Shown here one piece after another: positions 1-11,646 of a stretch of DNA of 64,000 nt (its first letter is position 1; every line of letters begins with the position of its first letter). The DNA comes from Zygnema cylindricum. Taxonomy: Eukaryota > Streptophyta > Zygnematophyceae > Zygnematales > Zygnemataceae. Location: NCBI GenBank assembly GCA_037447655.1, contig JBBHKE010003005.1:106701-170700 (forward strand). Direction: 5' to 3'. The position numbers were made by a program, and so were the translations under genes. The notes beneath the pieces are model-generated. The model made no database searches and was not told the origin of the DNA. It saw only the letters and a list, made by a program, of their open reading frames with translations.

Positions 1-180
1 AAGAATCAGTAACGGTAATTGATAACAATGGATAATAATAATAACTACTTATTCGTATTTTATATAGATAAATGTAAACAAAGAAAAGAAATCGTTAGGA
101 GGAAAGTATTTAATATTGACGATGAATATTAAATAGTAAAAAATTAACTACAACAAAAAAAAAACATAGCTGCTAATCTT

Positions 181-406
181 TAGATAATAAATATGTTATA
201 AATAAAAAAAGAAACTTCATAGTTAATCATGAGTCATTAATGATTAGCATTAGTAAATCGTACAAATGGGTATTAACATTTATAATACGTAATTAAGAGT
301 TAATTGAAACATCATAGATAATAAATATATTATAAATAAAAAAAGAAACTTCATAGTTAACCATGAGTCATTAATGATTAGCATTAGTAAATCGTACAAA
401 TGGGTG
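181..406. repeat. Imperfect direct repeat, about 92 bp twice
   Basis: Positions 181-272 and 315-406 are nearly identical AT-rich segments 134 bp apart, differing at only a few bases. They lie in the probable intron upstream of the first visible LRR exon of copy A. No coding content is seen here. Confidence 0.85.
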
Positions 407-494
407 ATAATAAAAAACCATCAATGACAGTATTTAACCAGTCTGACTAAATGGGTTTTGGGAGATTTCTGGGTGGGAATAAGCGGCGTCACAG

Positions 495-566
495 ATTCTT
501 AGGTAGCAACAAGTTGAGTGGAAGCATTCCATCGTCCATCGTTCAACTGACATCCCTCCAATATTT
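495..566 (+). pseudogene. Copy A LRR exon 1 (72 nt)
   Basis: The exon lies between a GTCACAG acceptor and a GTAAGAA donor. It is 72 nt long with phase 2 at both ends and encodes one 24-residue repeat of the NKLSGSIPSSI type. It is open and by itself undamaged. Confidence 0.9.
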
Positions 567-1038
567 GTAAGAAACAAAAGAGAAAACACACATTTTCCAA
601 ATTTTAAATGTCTAACAAAACATTGTAAGACACATTTTGTAAAAATAGTAATAGGAAAAAACAAATATTTTTCTTTAAAAAGGTAATTTATTATGAATTT
701 TGAATAAGCATGGGCGGGCGGGGTTATAAGTAAAAACCAATTATGATCATAATATTTACGCAATAACGGATTGTACTAATTAGTAATTCATAAATACAAA
801 TAAACAAAATAAACCGATAATAAATTACTAATAAATATTGATGATAAATATCAATTAGTAAAAACGGATTTTAACGATTAAAAATTATAGTAACAAGTAG
901 TGCTACTTAATAATTCAACAATAGGCTTTAACTAATCACAAAACATAGATGTTAACCAAAATTCATCAGTAACTCTATGAAGCAAGATTGACAAAAGGAG
1001 TTTGAGAGGATTGTGGATGGGGATGCGAGTTGTCACAG

Positions 1039-1110
1039 AGATTTAGCTGACAACAAGTTGAGCGGAAGCATTCCATCATCCATCGGTCAACTGAAGTCTC
1101 TCCTAAAAAT
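1039..1110 (+). pseudogene. Copy A LRR exon 2 (72 nt)
   Basis: The exon lies between GTCACAG and GTGAGA. It is a 72-nt phase 2-2 exon encoding a repeat that starts LDLADNKLSG. It corresponds to the copy B exon at 19471-19542. Confidence 0.9.
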
Positions 1111-1762
1111 GTGAGAAATTTATAAGATAAAAATAAATTTTACAGCTTTGAAACATCCCTCAAAACATTGTAAAATAGATTTAGAGCAGATAATAAGAAA
1201 AATAAAATAGCTGCCCCCCTAGGTAGGGTTGTGGATAAGGGGTGGACGACGGTCAAGTGAAAGCTGGATATATTCTGGAAAAAATTATGAATAAAAACAA
1301 CTCGTATTGCAATCGATTTTAACTAATGTTGACAAATGATTCAGTTTAACAACATCACTAATTAGTTGCAAAATATAACAATAAATAAATAATAATAGCA
1401 ATAATTAAAATTAATGGGAATAGTCATTATTAAGAATTCGATAACTCTTAGAATTCCGCAGATCCGGAATTTGGCATGTCTTGAAAGGCAACCTTTTTCC
1501 AATTCAAGAAATATAGTAACAACTAACAAAAAGTAAAATCGACCGATAAAAAAGTATTTATAATACTGATGATAAATATAGAACACTAGAAATAAATCAC
1601 AACATTTATAAAAATAGCTAACAATGCTAGGCAATAATCAATTAGTGATATTTATTAAACTGGAAACACGTAAGTTAATAAAAATACATTAATAACAATA
1701 ATAAGCCAGTTTGAGTAACAAGAGTTTGGGAGGTTTGATGGTGGGGATGCGAGGTGTCACAG

Positions 1763-1834
1763 ACAACTATCTCACAACAAGTTGAGTGGAAGCATTCCAT
1801 CGTCCATCGGTCAAATAACATACCTCACTGACTT
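1763..1834 (+). pseudogene. Copy A LRR exon 3 (72 nt)
   Basis: The exon lies between GTCACAG and GTAAGA and encodes a repeat that starts LQLSHNKLSG. In copy B only the 3' tail of the equivalent exon remains, near 20066-20088. Confidence 0.9.
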
Positions 1835-2788
1835 GTAAGAAACATAAGGGAAATGTGCATTTCTACTTACTGGAGACATCCCTTGAAATATCGTACGATA
1901 CATCACCTATATACTAGATAGATAAATAATTTAATTCATAATAATAAAGTTAAAGCTGAAAAATGAAATAATTAAGATTGATAGTTTAAAAATTATGATC
2001 CTCATATGCGGGTGGAACGAAATGTGAACAAGGGTGAGGGCGGGAGTTTAATTAACTGAAATTTGTGTTTCAATTCTTTCTTGATTTTTTACTATAGTGC
2101 ATTAAGATGTTTGCTATTTGCTTTATTAATAATGCTTTAACATATTTTTCTAGTAATTAATGGTAATTTTTATTACTAATGAATGTTGTTGATTTCAAAC
2201 AATATTAACATTAATCTATTTACCATTTTTTTCAAAATCACACCATCTTATCACGCGGGCTCCAATTTCGCTGTACCAAGAGCAAAAAAAGAAATACACA
2301 AAATAATACCTTGTGAAATGGGCAAGTGTTATGTTGAATAACTAATAAAACATAGTTTTTAAGGATTTTCCATAATACGAAAATAGTATTTAAAAAAAAA
2401 ATCTGATATTAGAACATTGTATATAATGCTGTAAAACAAAAAAAATAATGTATTGTATCAGTATGCACAATTAGGCCTTTCTCATTTCTGCAATTGTGAT
2501 TTGCTTGTGGAAAATCAATCTGGTCAAAAAGCTAAACTTATTTATTTACTTTTACCAACAAAACGATAATTTTTTTATTCGTGTACGGCTCATAGGGAAT
2601 CGAAGCAGTTCTTCTGTTAGTAACAACTTCAAATCAATGGCGACACGTGTTTTTAGACCAATAAGCGCAATATTGGATAAAATTAACTAGTACGTGTTGT
2701 ATACATCATATCTTACATTTTTTTGTTGTGAACTTGCAACTGGCGTTGAGTATAAAACCTACGGGTTATGGGGGTGAGGATGTCACAG

Positions 2789-2860
2789 GGGGTTATCTTT
2801 CAACCAATTGAGTGGAAGCATTCCCTCGTCCATCGGTCAATTGAGATTTCTCACCTTTTT
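2789..2860 (+). pseudogene. Copy A LRR exon 4 (72 nt)
   Basis: The exon lies between GTCACAG and GTAAGA and encodes a repeat that starts LGLSFNQLSG. It is the counterpart of 20789-20860 in copy B. Confidence 0.9.
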
Positions 2861-3661
2861 GTAAGAATAATTTCGTTTGAATAGATGTGTTTTCTCGATA
2901 TTTATATACTAAATATTATACGAATAAAGTTTCAATTAAAGTGGGAGGGCCAAAAAAGGTGAGGCTGGTATGAGGGCTGGTAGATTTTTAAGCAATTAAA
3001 CATTAATTTTAAACAATTAAGTGATTTCAATATAGATTACCTTAGTTAACAAGCAAAATTTTAAAAATTTAAACTTGTGGGCTTGTATGTCATTGTAATC
3101 TGAGCAAACTAATATATGCTCCACGTTCGCTTCTTCTAATGAGGTCTTTCCCAACGCCTTATCCCTGGTTTTCCTCCTACCCCCACATTCCTCTTGCACT
3201 CACTTGTTCCTACCTCGCCCTCTCCCTCTCAAAATTTGAAAAAATGAATAACCCACTTAGTAGCTGAAAAAATAATTGTAAATTAAACACATTATGTAAA
3301 GTTATATTCTACTTGTGACACCGCATGTTTGTTAAAAATAAATCTTCACTTAAGTAAAATTTGAAAACGAGAAAAAATCAATTATAGGAGTAACATTATT
3401 GAATTCCATAAACAAAAAAAAGCATTGGAAGTGTGAGGAAGCCATATCAACAACTGCATTATTTTGTATATCTCATGATGGCGCTACAAGAAGGTTAGAG
3501 TGGGCTAGGAATCTATGTTATTTTATTCATTTATAACATCCTCTATATTGGTTTCAAAGTTTCACACGATGAAGGTCTAGTTCTCTTAACCATATGTTTC
3601 CATATCAGTGCCAAATGTTATGCTCTTGAATTTGACAATTTTCTCATATACCTTTGTACAG

Positions 3662-4017
3662 GTCATTGAGTGATAACCTTTTGAGTGGCTTAATTTCGTT
3701 CCCGCTGGATTCTTGGGCGTATATGCCTCAATTTGACTTCAGAAACAACTTTCTTTCCGGTTCTGCAATAGTGTATCAAAATACTTCAAATGTTTGCGAC
3801 GTGGTTATTGAGAACTGCTTCAATGTCAACAACCCATTGCTAAAAAAGTGTTTTTCAAAGGATAAAAGGAAAGCATCCCAGTGTTTGCAGTTTTGTAATG
3901 CTTCTCAACCAATGGGTGCATATGGCGACCACGGTATCTGTCCTGGACTGAATAAGTTTTGCAAATGCAATGCTGACTATTCCACGGGTATAAGTTTCAA
4001 CAACACATGCACTTTGA
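3662..4017 (+). pseudogene. Copy A last LRR plus EGF-like exon
   Basis: This 356-nt exon (phase 2 in, phase 1 out) starts after TGTACAG and ends at GTAAGTC. It encodes a last, degenerate LRR, then about 75 residues rich in Cys that end in an EGF-like segment. One Cys present in copy B (ACGGHG) is Tyr here (AYGDHG), so a disulfide would be lost. The exon is otherwise open. Confidence 0.85.
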
Positions 4018-4729
4018 GTAAGTCTCTCCACTGTCGACACTATCGACGCTAATTGATATGGTGTTTTCTTTTCGCTTATGTGGCCCTTCCCACACCCAAC
4101 TAAAAAAATTTGCGCCACCAATGTAACACTATATTCTAGGTACTTTGAAGTTTTGTTAACATGATGGATGCTTATCAACATGGAGTTTGTTTTTCATAAC
4201 GTCACACTTTCTATATTAATGGCAATGAATATGTAGACGAACCATAAAAAAAGTAGTTTATGTGAAATAATAGCTTTTTTGCCACAACAAGCCTCTAAAA
4301 GCAATCACAAAAAAACAGTGAATTGAAATTCAGTTTGTGCAAAGCGAAGTTAATGTATGGCTCAATATTTCTCGTTATTCTTTATTGCTTGAGTCAATGA
4401 CAACAATTTATTGAGTTTCCATTGCCTAAATTAGTGTTTTAAGATCATGTAGCAACTTTGCCGAAATTGTGTGATATGTCCACAAATATAGTTAATATTA
4501 AAAGAGCTGTAGTTTTTTTCAAATTGTAGAGCCATCATCTTTAGTTGCGTAAGATGTCTCTACATTGTTAAGTGATCGCGTTGTCTTGCAGTAATATTCC
4601 TTTTAAGTTAGTGGCTTATCGTTATCACCGATAACTTCTGAGGGATTGTAGGGACTGCTATGTACAAACACATGTTTTTACGATGCATGATTTAACCTTC
4701 GATTCCTATTTTTCTGATGCATTTTGCAG

Positions 4730-4915
4730 AAACACGTGGTTTGGGATTATTAACACCGCCCCAAACATTGTCCAACAAAACAAATCAATTTTTCCGTTAC
4801 GCGAGTTCATGGTTTTTGTATTCTAACGATAAAAAACCAACATGGATGGTGGCGACCTCATGGAATTTGACTGCTCAACAACCTAACAACAAAGTCGAAG
4901 ATCAATCTAGCTGCA
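4730..4915 (+). pseudogene. Copy A peptidase exon 1 (start of mature enzyme)
   Basis: The exon is 186 nt with phase 1 on both sides. It is open in the frame that joins the EGF-like exon to the catalytic exon and ends in VEDQSSC, the oxyanion-hole Gln region of papain enzymes. It is one nucleotide longer than its copy B equivalent: the run AACAAAACAAA here is AACAAACAAA in copy B. Copy A therefore preserves the consistent reading frame. Confidence 0.85.
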
Positions 4916-5115
4916 GTAAATGCCCAAAACTCATATAATTTTTTTTAATAAATGAAAAAATTTGGAATTTAACTTTTTGGGATTTTCTTGGCAAATGACC
5001 TTCCGTTCATGATTTTTATGGTCATTCGGGACTTATATAGCAAAACCACACTAAGCTAGCAGTTGACAACTTAAAATGGCTAATTTCTTTTTGTAATTGT
5101 TTTTGTGATGTGTAG

Positions 5116-5919
5116 ATACATGCTGGATCATTTCTGCTTTCACTGCCATTGAACATGCTTATTACATTGCAAACAAGGGAACACAACCTCTCCTTGACCT
5201 TCTAGCCGAATAAATGCTTAATTGCTCTAACTTTACCTGCGTTAGAGGAGGTTGGCCGGGCGAAGCTTTTGATTAGTAAATGTTACGATTCATTGAAAGA
5301 ATCGTACGCACCCACAATCGGTTCGATTTCGCGAAAGAAAAACTGTACTTTCTAGAATGAATCGAAAGTACTTTGACGTACGATTTCGAGAAAGTACTAT
5401 GTATGTTTCGCGAAATATATTTGTTGTTTTCGTTTCGCGTCTAGATTTTCGTACGTCTAATATAGTACGATAGTACTTCTAGCTTTGTCTAGTACTTTCG
5501 TTTTGGTTTGTCGTTTTGCTATGTTTCAGCCCTTAGTGAAATTTAGAGTATTCTAGCTTAATCTGCGGACAGGTGGCAGTTTTCTCGAGGCTTCTTGGCG
5601 GCGCACGCTCACACGTGTCACGCCATGGCTGGGATTGTATTTAAGGGATACCATGACTGTGTGTTAATTAATCAATGAGAAATTGGAGGATTATATGGAG
5701 TAATAGAAGAGAAGCAAATTTGTAATTTCGGATATTTAATAATATGAGAAATTTCCGAAATGTTTCTTCAATGTTGATTTAATGTTTTATAATCTGAATG
5801 CTTCTGCTGCTATAAGTGCTTGTAAGTGAGCTCAGAGTTTTTTATCGATCCTTTCAGCAAACACATGTCTTTTATCATCACAAAATTTCGCGAAGGAAAG
5901 TACTTGCAAATTGGTCAAT
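5116..5919 (+). pseudogene. Copy A catalytic-Cys exon, split by an LTR
   Basis: The exon starts after GTGTAG with codons for NTCWIISAFTAIEHAYYIAN, so the active-site Cys (5121-5123) is retained. A TAA interrupts it at 5211-5213 and a TAG at 5274-5276. A solo LTR occupies 5281-5856. Homology to copy B resumes at 5857 and runs to the GTAAGTC donor at 5920. Confidence 0.9.
5281..5856 (+). mobile_element. Putative solo LTR inside copy A
   Basis: This 576-bp segment is absent from the matching exon of copy B. It starts with TG and ends with CA, and is flanked by GTAAA (5276-5280) and GCAAA (5857-5861), a 5-bp target duplication with one mismatch. A TATA-like TGTATTTAAGG lies near 5635. It has no coding content. 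Orientation is a guess from the TATA-like box. A short non-autonomous element is the alternative. Confidence 0.7.
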
Positions 5920-6370
5920 GTAAGTCAATGCTTATGCCTTTTAAATATCCTCATTCGTGTTCTTTCTTCTGTCTTTTTCAATTTTAAAGGTTTCTTTTTA
6001 TGTAGTTTTCCCTCTTTTTCCTAATTTTTTTTAATGCTTAAATGAGAAATTTCGAGCCTATATAATTTATGATAATGGTTCCAAATATCCTCCACGTACT
6101 CCGTGTCTACTCTTTTTTTTCTGTAATGACTTTGAATCTTTTCTGTTTTTTCGCATACCTGGTTCACCCTACTTGCTCACTTTTCTTCAACTTTTAATTA
6201 TGTTCCCTGTCGTTACTTTTTTTAGATTCTTCATGTACTTCTAGGACATTATATTCATGGTCTGATTTTTTCAACTCTTAAATTTTGTACCCTGAGATTT
6301 CTTTTTGAAAATTATTCTTATCACTTTACTGTTTAACCTTTGTGGTAAGATGTTTTTGATGTTTTTGCAG

Positions 6371-6514
6371 ATATTTAACAGAATACAAATTTTATCATAT
6401 CATAGAACTCGAATGAATGGCAGGAGTGGCCTCTTATTGGCACTTCAACAGCAGCCAGCTGTGGTGGCTATCAAGGCCAGCTCTTATGCTTTCAACAATT
6501 ATAATCCTAAATTA
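6371..6514 (+). pseudogene. Copy A peptidase exon 3
   Basis: The exon is 144 nt, phase 0, between TTTTGCAG and GTGAGC. It encodes the papain segment with GLLLALQQQPAVVAI, before the catalytic His. It is open and collinear with 23427-23570 in copy B. Confidence 0.85.
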
Positions 6515-6757
6515 GTGAGCACCTGTACCAAGTTTTAAGTTTTATACAATCTTCAAATGCCGTTTGGAAATATTTCAACGGTGTGAAACCAAATTGAAAT
6601 TGTTGCCACAAACTATTATAAATGTTGTTTGGATCACTAGGCTATCCTCAAGTTTATTATGTCATATTTCATAGGATCATTGTGCGCATTTATACAACTA
6701 ATTTCACATGGTACACAAATCTTTGTTGTAACACGCACGTGTTTGGGATTGGTGTAG

Positions 6758-6977
6758 GGTGTCTTTGATGACGAGATTTGTTTCTCAAACAGGGAAGACA
6801 ATGCGGTGCTAATCGTTTATTACGATTTGACAGCGGAGACTTCATATTAGCTCTTTCAAAATTCATGGGGAGTCAATTGGGGGGATAAAGGATACATGCG
6901 TCTTAAAATATCAAGTGGTTATGGGATTTGCGGAATCAATACCCAACCAGCTATCATAACAATCATGAAGCCCAAAA
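6758..6977 (+). pseudogene. Copy A His/Asn exon, inactivated
   Basis: The 220-nt exon has GT at its 3' donor. The codon aligned with the catalytic His of copy B reads AAT (Asn, 6800-6802). The Gly of the following VGY motif is Tyr. A Trp codon is TAG (6848-6850). The NSWG motif with the catalytic Asn is still present downstream. Confidence 0.9.
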
Positions 6978-7202
6978 GTAAGTTTGATAAAAGACCTATA
7001 TTTTGCGCGAATTTTGTGTGACTCAAAAGATGATATGTAAGAGCAGTTGGTTATCGTCAAAAATGCCAGTTTTTGAATTAAATAAAATATCATAGAATGA
7101 GATTGATATCTTAGAAAGTACCATCACTGGATGAATTTTGGGTGAAGTTAACGTGCAGAAATTTACCCTTTTTTTTTTTTTTTTTCTTCTCGGACATTTC
7201 AA

Positions 7203-7385
7203 ATGGTGACCTGTGCAACGTAAGAAATTTTGCACAGGTACAATATAATGCTACTATTGGTCTTAGAAGCATGAACCGATGTGGCAATGGTTTATGTACT
7301 TCAAACAACAAAACATATTCTTGTAAATGTATGGATCAATTTGTAGCCGTTCACAACACAGACGGAACACAAACTTGCGCTCCAG
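7203..7385 (+). pseudogene. Copy A EGF-like exon with lost acceptor
   Basis: This 183-nt segment matches 24237-24419 of copy B and encodes an EGF-like domain (RCGNGLC ... CKCMDQF ... TCAP). The acceptor that reads TTTCAG in copy B reads TTTCAA here, so normal splicing into it should fail. A 20-nt T run lies just upstream. The donor GTGAG is intact. Confidence 0.8.
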
Positions 7386-8344
7386 GTGAGAAACATTTTA
7401 TATTTTTACTTTGTTATCATGCATGCTGAATTTTATGTGTAACTACTTTTTTTTTTTACATTCTAAGATTTCAATGGGCAAGACTGAATAAACGCCAGAG
7501 TACAGAATGTGTGCGCGCATTGGTGTATACGTCTTGTTTCAAAAGCATCTGTCAAAATGTTTGAAATTCAGCATGTGTTTTGGTGGATTTGAAAACGCAT
7601 ATCCTTTGTTTTGGTTTATTTGGTAATGTAATACCCCAAAATGCACGTTGTTTACCGGAAATGATTGTATTGTTGATATTGGAACACAATCTAAAGGTCG
7701 CGTTAACTCAAGAATAATCCTCCATATCCCATAAAGCTCTTATGCTAGATCAATCACCTTTTAGTTTTTTGGCCGCATGGACTTTTGCATTTTTGCCGGC
7801 GTTTTTATTTGTTCATGTTGCTGCTTTAAACATGTAACATATGAATATGATTTCTATAATCACAGGATGTTAAATAGACCCTCAGAAATCGCATAGTCGA
7901 TTAAAACTGGTAAACGTTTAGCATTCGATTGCATTAGTTAAAGAAACATTTCATTTCCCAATTTTATTGCAAAGGCTAATCGGATGTGGTGACTATAGTT
8001 TTGAATTTATATGTTTATTTTGGACTTTCAAGCATGTTATGGACAACTACGATTTCTATATAACCCATAAAAACACTTGAAATTGGAATATGTAAGTATG
8101 TCTTAAAAAATATAAATTTTGTGTGGAATACCAACATTTGCTAAATCTTTTAGTATCTTTTTTTTAGCATGTTCTAGATGAAATCCACAAACTTTGAGCA
8201 TGGAAAAAGGTGATGGTTCAGGTTTGAACAAAACTAATATTTGTGGATTTCACTGTGAAACTTCGCTGTCGCTGAATCTAAATGATTGACCTTCGCAGTT
8301 TTCTTTTCTATAAATCAAGGTCTGCGAGTTTTTGGTGTAAAATG
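7386..8344. other. Decayed intron of copy A, then unassigned DNA
   Basis: Up to about 7830 the sequence aligns with the copy B intron at 24420-24860. After that the homology stops. No EGF or LysM exon is visible before the copia fragment starts near 8345, so the 3' part of copy A was lost at this junction. Confidence 0.6.
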
Positions 8345-8455
8345 AAGGAATATAATATTATAGTAGCTGATATGATGACAAAACCAGTGCCTTCTCCCAA
8401 GTTAAAATATTGTAGAGAAAAGTGTGGATTAAAACTGAAATTAAAATTGGACTAG
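8345..8455 (+). pseudogene. C0: 3' end of copia RNase H
   Basis: The last codons of a Ty1/copia polyprotein (MTKPVPSPK, then CREKCGLKLKL) end in TAG. The same ending occurs at the 3' ends of the pol genes at 39378 and 53266. Only about 110 bp of pol remains. A polypurine AATAAGGGGAG follows, next to the LTR. Confidence 0.85.
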
Positions 8456-8468
8456 AAAATAAGGGGAG

Positions 8469-9462
8469 TGCTGAAATTATTAGTTTTATATGGTATTTTT
8501 TAGGTCTAAATTTAGTACAAATAGAAAAAGGAAAAAGGCGGACAGCCTGCCTCCACCTCCTCTCTCTACCCACCATACATGTCGTAGTTACTGAGGGATA
8601 GAGAGGGTGGCTAAGCCATGGCTGTCCCAGCTTAAGCAGGTAGGGCTAAAGAGTGACTTATGTCACACTCACCAAAAAGTTGAGTCCGGCAAGACTTGAA
8701 CCTCTGACCGATAGAGCGCGGCGTAGCCGTTAGCTCTAACTAGTCTGTCGTAGAAGTCCGTTAGGATACATTAGGTTTGATTATTATAAACCATGATTCC
8801 AATTAACGGGATGACGAACAGAAGAACATAAAACCAATGTTATATAGTGCGAACATTATCTCGCACGAAAACAAATGAATCGGACATTTGTTTTGACAGC
8901 AGAAATTTAATGTCGGATTTAAATCCGACGGCGTATATCACTGCCAAGATTGTGGAATGGTCGCTTTGGCGTTTATCGACGTGGCATGATGTGGCGCCAC
9001 GCGGAGGGATGACATTTGGTCGCAATAATTCCGGCAAACATAAGGACAAGTTAAAAGTGGACACGCGTCCACTCAATGGTGTTGCCGTACATAGGCCGTA
9101 CAGAAAGTACATCGACCATAGTACTTTCCTGTACCCTACAGTGATCTGATTGGTTTGTACTTCAGTAGATAGGGGTAGTGAGAGGGATTTCAGACTTACA
9201 CAATTTGATAGATAGGTACCTCTCTCCCTTTGAGAGTTTGTATAAACTTGGCATTTTTGCCGACTCAAAACTTATCGGCTGGTTAGCCGTTTTCAGTGAC
9301 TCTTTTTGCTACGGACTTAACAAAGTCTAGGTTGCACAAGGGTGCAGTCAAATTGTCAGTTTGCCTTCTCGGGCAGCAGTGGTTGTGGCTTGAAGTGAGT
9401 TAGGTAAATACTATCTAGAGGCTTCCTGTATTCTGTAGTCCAATGGAGGACACAAAATTGCA
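8469..9462 (+). repeat. C0: copia LTR (994 bp)
   Basis: It starts TGCTGAAATTATTA right after the polypurine tract and ends with an ATGGAGG...TTGCA tail, the same ending as the other LTRs of this family. Open frames on both strands within it are shadows. The rest of the element is missing. Confidence 0.85.
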
Positions 9463-11191
9463 ACAGTGACTATTTTGGTTGCGCAAAGTCACTTTCATCA
9501 CTTTGTAAAAAATTGTACGTTTGCACTACATAATGGTACAAATAAAGTACTGTTGAGTACAAATTTGATGGTCAATCGGTTGGACAACTTTGACTTTCAA
9601 AATATTGTTTCAACCGTTTAAAATTTCGCCGCGCTTGCGGACGTTGACCGTCATAATAAAATTAGCAATTCACACGGCCGGCAAATGCTTACGGTAACAA
9701 AACTGTAGCAACGACATGTAAATAAAAGTGTTGCAGACAGTCACTTTTTTTCTTTACGTGAGCTTCATGTTGAGAGCACTTAGGGTGGACTTCCATTATC
9801 GAAAAAGTGGGGTTTTTTACTGAAGGCTGTACCCTTTCGTTCAAATTCGTAAAGAAATTTTTTTTTTTCAAAGAAAACAACATTACAGAAAAATTGCCCA
9901 AGGTTGTAAGCGTAAATTAGGACTGTTGGATTTTATTTCACTTTTTATCCATTACGCCACGTCACTAACCCTACAGTTTTCTAAGACTGTGCACAGTGAG
10001 GATAATTTTTGAATACAGAACGTGCAAAAATAGGCTGCATGGAAAAGGTAAAAAGAATCCACAATGAGCGCGCGCGTATGTACGTTCACGTCGCCTGGGC
10101 CATGTGCCTTCCGCTAGGGTGGCTGCGAATTCGCCAAAATTATCCCGTCACGCTCCCACCATCAAAGTTTGCCGCCGCCTTTTTGTCGTTGCGTTTTGAA
10201 ATTTTTGTTAGTACATTTAATGCCCTCTGTACGAGTCATTAATTACCTCCGTTGGTACAGATATTATCTCCGCCGGTACAGATATTACCTCCGCTCGTAC
10301 ATATATTGCGTTCTGACATTGCATTCGAATATTCTTTCAAGATTTTAACATTGAATATTAACCTACGTGTTACCAACCAGAATGAGCCACGCAAGTTTAC
10401 AGACGCGACCTAATGGAAGGCATGCCCTTCGGTAAAATTTTCCGTACAATTACTGGGACGCCTAATGAAAGTCCACCCTTAGCCGCAAAATTGAAATTTA
10501 ATTGTCTAAGCGTTACATTGAACTTATACGCAAATTGAAACGAAACCTTTTTAAACTAAACTTAACTATTGTATGTTTTGTACATATATATGAAAACGCA
10601 TGAAATAAAATTTTATTAGTCAATGTAAGAATGTTGATTCGTAGATAGTGTGGCTCGATTTCGTTGCGCGTGACGACGCACATTTTTTTCATCTAATTTC
10701 AATTGATATTTTTACACCGGTTCGTTTTATTATAGTGTACAAAGTTTATTTCGTTTCGTGCGTTTTAATATTTCCGTACATGACTTTTAGTACTTCAGTT
10801 TAAAGAGGTTTCGTTTCACTTTGCGTCTTAGTTCAATGTAACTCTTAGACGATTCAATTTCAATTTTGCGGCTATGTGCTCCACCGTGGAGCTCACGTAA
10901 AGACAAAAAGTGATTGTTTGCAACACTTTTATTTACATGTGGTTGCCGCAGTTTTGTTAGCGTAAACGTTCGCCGGCCGTGTGAATTGCTAATTTTATTC
11001 TGACGATCGACGTCCGCAAGCGCGGCAAAATTTTAAACGGTTGAAACAATATTTTGAAAGTCAAAGTTGTCCAACCGATTGACCGTCAAATTTGTACTCA
11101 ACGATACTTTGTTTGTACCATTATGTACTTCAAACGTAGAAATTTTGACAAAGTGACGTAAGTGACTGCGCGCAACCAAAACAGTCACTGT
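9463..11191. mobile_element. DNA transposon-like element with 305-bp terminal inverted repeats
   Basis: Positions 9463-9766 and 10887-11191 are inverted copies of one another at about 90% identity by eye. Both start ACAGTGACT at the outer ends. The 1.1-kb interior has no recognisable transposase, so this is probably a non-autonomous element. Long inverted repeats without transposase resemble Mutator-like or foldback elements. I could not find a clear target duplication, because the left tip abuts the C0 LTR exactly. Confidence 0.8.
10242..10308. repeat. Short tandem repeat, about 23 bp x 3
   Basis: Three degenerate units of the type ATTACCTCCGNNGGTACAGAT lie side by side inside the inverted-repeat element. 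Confidence 0.75.
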
Positions 11192-11646
11192 CATGATTAA
11201 TTCCCTTTGTAAAATCAAATTTTTTCAAAAACCAGACGAACAGAAGCCAAATAGAGTAAACATACAAATCTGTCAAACTGCCGCCATGTAGTGCCACTAT
11301 CTTTTGAAATCTCTAATGGACATTTTGAAAGGGTATTGGAGCGTGGAACCCAAGTTAAATCGCCCTTAAATTATAAACAATCAAGCAAATATCGGGAATT
11401 CTTCCTGAAATTGGGGGGAAGGTGGTCCGCGGCGCGTCCGGGAATAATTTGTACAGTTGAGTGTACGGGCCGTACATTTATCTGTACGGGCCGTACAGTT
11501 ATCGCTGAAAGTTATCGATATGGTGTTATTGCCGATAAACAGCCGATAACACCAATGTCGATATATTGTGCCAATATATTGATTATCGGCAAACCTGAAA
11601 AAGGCCCTTATAGGTTATAGGTAAATACTTGCCGATACACAACACT
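11192..11646. other. No gene seen
   Basis: The stretch is rich in GTAC, CGTAC and GCCGATAA-type words, including two CTGTACGGGCCGTACA-like palindromic units near 11460-11500. No exon or known repeat is recognised. Confidence 0.5.

Larger units (their letters stand above)
495..7385 (+). pseudogene. Copy A: decayed LRR / C1A cysteine peptidase / EGF gene
   Basis: Exons at 495-566, 1039-1110, 1763-1834, 2789-2860, 3662-4017, 4730-4915, 5116-5919 (interrupted), 6371-6514, 6758-6977 and 7203-7385 match copy B at 16363-27337 in order, length and intron phase. Flanking introns align too, so this is a segmental tandem duplicate. Domains in order are four LRRs, a last LRR with a Cys-rich EGF-like segment, a papain-like peptidase in four exons, and one EGF-like domain. 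The 5' end lies outside the window. The second EGF and the LysM exons of copy B are absent. Defects seen directly: TAA at 5211-5213; TAG at 5274-5276; a 576-bp insertion at 5281-5856; catalytic His changed to Asn (6800-6802); TAG at 6848-6850; acceptor AG changed to AA before 7203. It cannot make an active enzyme. Confidence 0.9.

Noticed and set aside
8840-9268. 142-codon minus and 100-codon plus frames
   Set aside because: Both lie in the C0 LTR and overlap each other.
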